DNA from: Deltaproteobacteria bacterium
GTDB lineage: Bacteria > Desulfobacterota_B > Binatia > UBA9968
Assembly: GCA_005879255.1 (NCBI GenBank)
Contig: VBKY01000487.1
Location: forward strand, 1-6,461
Reading direction: 5' to 3'
DNA length: 6,461 nt
Position 1 is the stretch's first letter. Each line of letters opens with the position of its first letter. Made by a program: the position numbers and the translations under genes. Below are positions 5,171-6,461 of the stretch, in pieces. The notes beneath the pieces were generated by a model. The model saw only the letters and a program-made list of their open reading frames with translations. It did not search any database and was not told where the DNA came from.

Positions 5171-6461
5171 ATGGAACCTCTCGCTGACACCATTCGCAGT
5201 ATCCCTATATTCTCCGGGCTTTCGCGCGAGGATGTCGCCAAGGTTATGGGCAAGATGGAAGAGACCTCGTTTGGCGCCGGAACAACGATTTTTTCCCAAG
5301 GCGACCAAGGCGACGCGTTCTATTTGATCCAATCGGGCACTGTGCAAGTCGTGTTGGAAAGCCGCACCGGAAACTCGGAAATCGTCGCGATCCTTGGACC
5401 GCAGGATTGGTTTGGCGAAATGGCCTTGCTTTCCGGTGAGCCCCGTTCGGCCACGATTCAAACAGTAAAAGATACTACTCTCTGGCGCCTGCGCCGCGAG
5501 GATTGGGATGAATTGATCGAGAAACACTCGACCTGGTTGCTGCAGTTCTGCGCCACGCTCAGCAAAAGACTTTCCTACGTGGATCGCCAATATTCGACCG
5601 GCCGCGAAGCCTTTAATTCCTTGGCGGAAGAATTCTACGCGTCGCGATCTCCGGATGAACAAGAATTTTTTCGCCAGGCATCGCTGCTGGACACGCTTGA
5701 TGAAGATACGCTGACCAAGTTCTTCCAAACCGAGTCACTGCCGAAACTTCTGGCCGAGCTTGGCAGTAGCCAATTTCCACTGATTCGCCACTTGGAAAAT
5801 GGCAAATATGAATTGCACAGCTTCTTTCGCGACTTTTTGCGCGAAAAGTTACTGGCCGTCGAGGGCGCCGACGCCAGGCAGCGGCTCCACGCCCAGTTTG
5901 CCGAGAATTATGAAGCCATCGGCAATTGGCAGGAAGCGATTCATCACGCCGTGCAAAGCCAAGACTGGCCGACCGTAACCCGACTGTTAACCTCGGAGCA
6001 TGATCACCTGGTGGCCGAGTCGCCGTTATTCGTAAAAAATACCCTCGAGAGTTTTCCCGCCGATCAATTCTTGGCCGACCTGGGGTTGGTCAACTTACGC
6101 GCCAGCGCGCTGATTCAACTCGGTGACATGGCGGGTGCTTATCGAGCTTATCACGACGTCTTGGCACAAAAGGCCCATGGGGCGCTGGGAAGCGATACCA
6201 TCGCCGGTCATCGGCGCATGGCGGAGACGCTTGCACAGCGAAAGGAATACACGCAGGCGATCAACCATCTGCGTAGCGCGCTCAACCTGATCGATCAGGA
6301 AAATGCCACTTCGGACGGTTATCCCGACCTCCTTCAAGAGAGCATGGGACCAAGTTCGCCGGCGCTGCCATTGCCAGGCCATCGCGCACGTTCTCGGCCC
6401 GTCGGTCAGCTGCGATCTTGGAGCTCGCTGCTGCGATCATCGTCTTTCGGCAGATGGTTCG
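5171..6461 (+). CDS. cyclic-nucleotide-binding domain fused to MalT-like winged-helix/TPR arm (3' end outside window)
   Basis: Open from ATG 5171 to the window edge, at least 430 codons. Residues about 1-138 form a CRP/PKA-type cyclic-nucleotide-binding domain: it starts with DTIRSIPIFSGLS, has FSQGDQGDAFYLIQSGTVQV (about 41-60), and carries an intact phosphate-binding cassette FGEMALLSGEPRSAT (81-95), with E83 for the ribose and R92 for the phosphate. From about 148 the sequence resembles the part of MalT/STAND regulators that follows their NTPase: SLAEEFYASRSPDEQEFFRQASLLDTL, then YELHSFFRDFLREKL (the winged-helix end), then a helical TPR-like arm (ENYEAIGNWQEAIHHAVQSQ and on). No Walker A or B lies between the two parts. 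No DNA-binding helix-turn-helix is seen; one could lie beyond the edge. After about 6330 the frame turns Ser/Pro/Arg-rich and may contain a frameshift. It starts 13 bases after the binding-protein gene with no clear Shine-Dalgarno. It is a candidate receptor for the product of the cyclase at 2125-3207. Confidence 0.85.
   Translation, partial: MEPLADTIRSIPIFSGLSREDVAKVMGKMEETSFGAGTTIFSQGDQGDAFYLIQSGTVQVVLESRTGNSEIVAILGPQDWFGEMALLSGEPRSATIQTVKDTTLWRLRREDWDELIEKHSTWLLQFCATLSKRLSYVDRQYSTGREAFNSLAEEFYASRSPDEQEFFRQASLLDTLDEDTLTKFFQTESLPKLLAELGSSQFPLIRHLENGKYELHSFFRDFLREKLLAVEGADARQRLHAQFAENYEAIGNWQEAIHHAVQSQDWPTVTRLLTSEHDHLVAESPLFVKNTLESFPADQFLADLGLVNLRASALIQLGDMAGAYRAYHDVLAQKAHGALGSDTIAGHRRMAETLAQRKEYTQAINHLRSALNLIDQENATSDGYPDLLQESMGPSSPALPLPGHRARSRPVGQLRSWSSLLRSSSFGRWF

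Noticed and set aside
5165..5728. 187-codon open frame on the minus strand
   Set aside because: It is antisense to the well-supported cNMP-binding domain, whose motifs are clear on the + strand.

Overview
The window reads as one co-directional gene cluster (all genes on the + strand, short gaps) from a free-living, probably uncultured bacterium of moderately high GC. Orphan ABC-type substrate-binding proteins without permease or ATPase genes, beside a response-regulator/cyclase fusion, are a pattern I associate with deltaproteobacteria-like, Tectomicrobia-like or Rokubacteria-like lineages and some betaproteobacteria. No rRNA or taxonomic marker is present, so this placement is weak.

Layout. 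(1) 1-965: 3' part of a secreted NMT1/TauA-like substrate-binding protein; its start lies left of the window. (2) 1009-1992: a complete substrate-binding protein of the TrpX-like ABC_sub_bind family. (3) 1993-2124: an unusual spacer with two facing arrays of a GATTTTG-type heptamer (1991-2022 and 2083-2114), enclosing a strong Shine-Dalgarno and a 25-codon ORF (2038-2115). (4) 2125-3207: a receiver domain fused to a class III nucleotidyl cyclase. (5) 3217-4118: a metallo-beta-lactamase-fold hydrolase gene broken by a frameshift at its metal-binding HxHxDH motif. (6) 4195-5157: a second TrpX-like substrate-binding protein. (7) 5171-6461 and beyond: a cyclic-nucleotide-binding domain joined directly to a MalT-type winged-helix/TPR arm, with no NTPase domain between them; it runs off the right edge.

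How they may work together. The two ends of the signalling part are complementary: the cyclase would make a cyclic nucleotide when its receiver is phosphorylated, and the gene about 2 kb downstream encodes a protein with an intact cyclic-nucleotide phosphate-binding cassette. The hydrolase between them is of a family whose substrate here is unknown, and it looks inactivated. The secreted binding proteins could supply ligand sensing or uptake, but no membrane component or histidine kinase is visible to link them to the receiver. The most interesting points are the heptamer hairpin with its small ORF ahead of the cyclase, the cNMP maker/sensor pairing with an unusual fusion architecture, and the lesion in the hydrolase.
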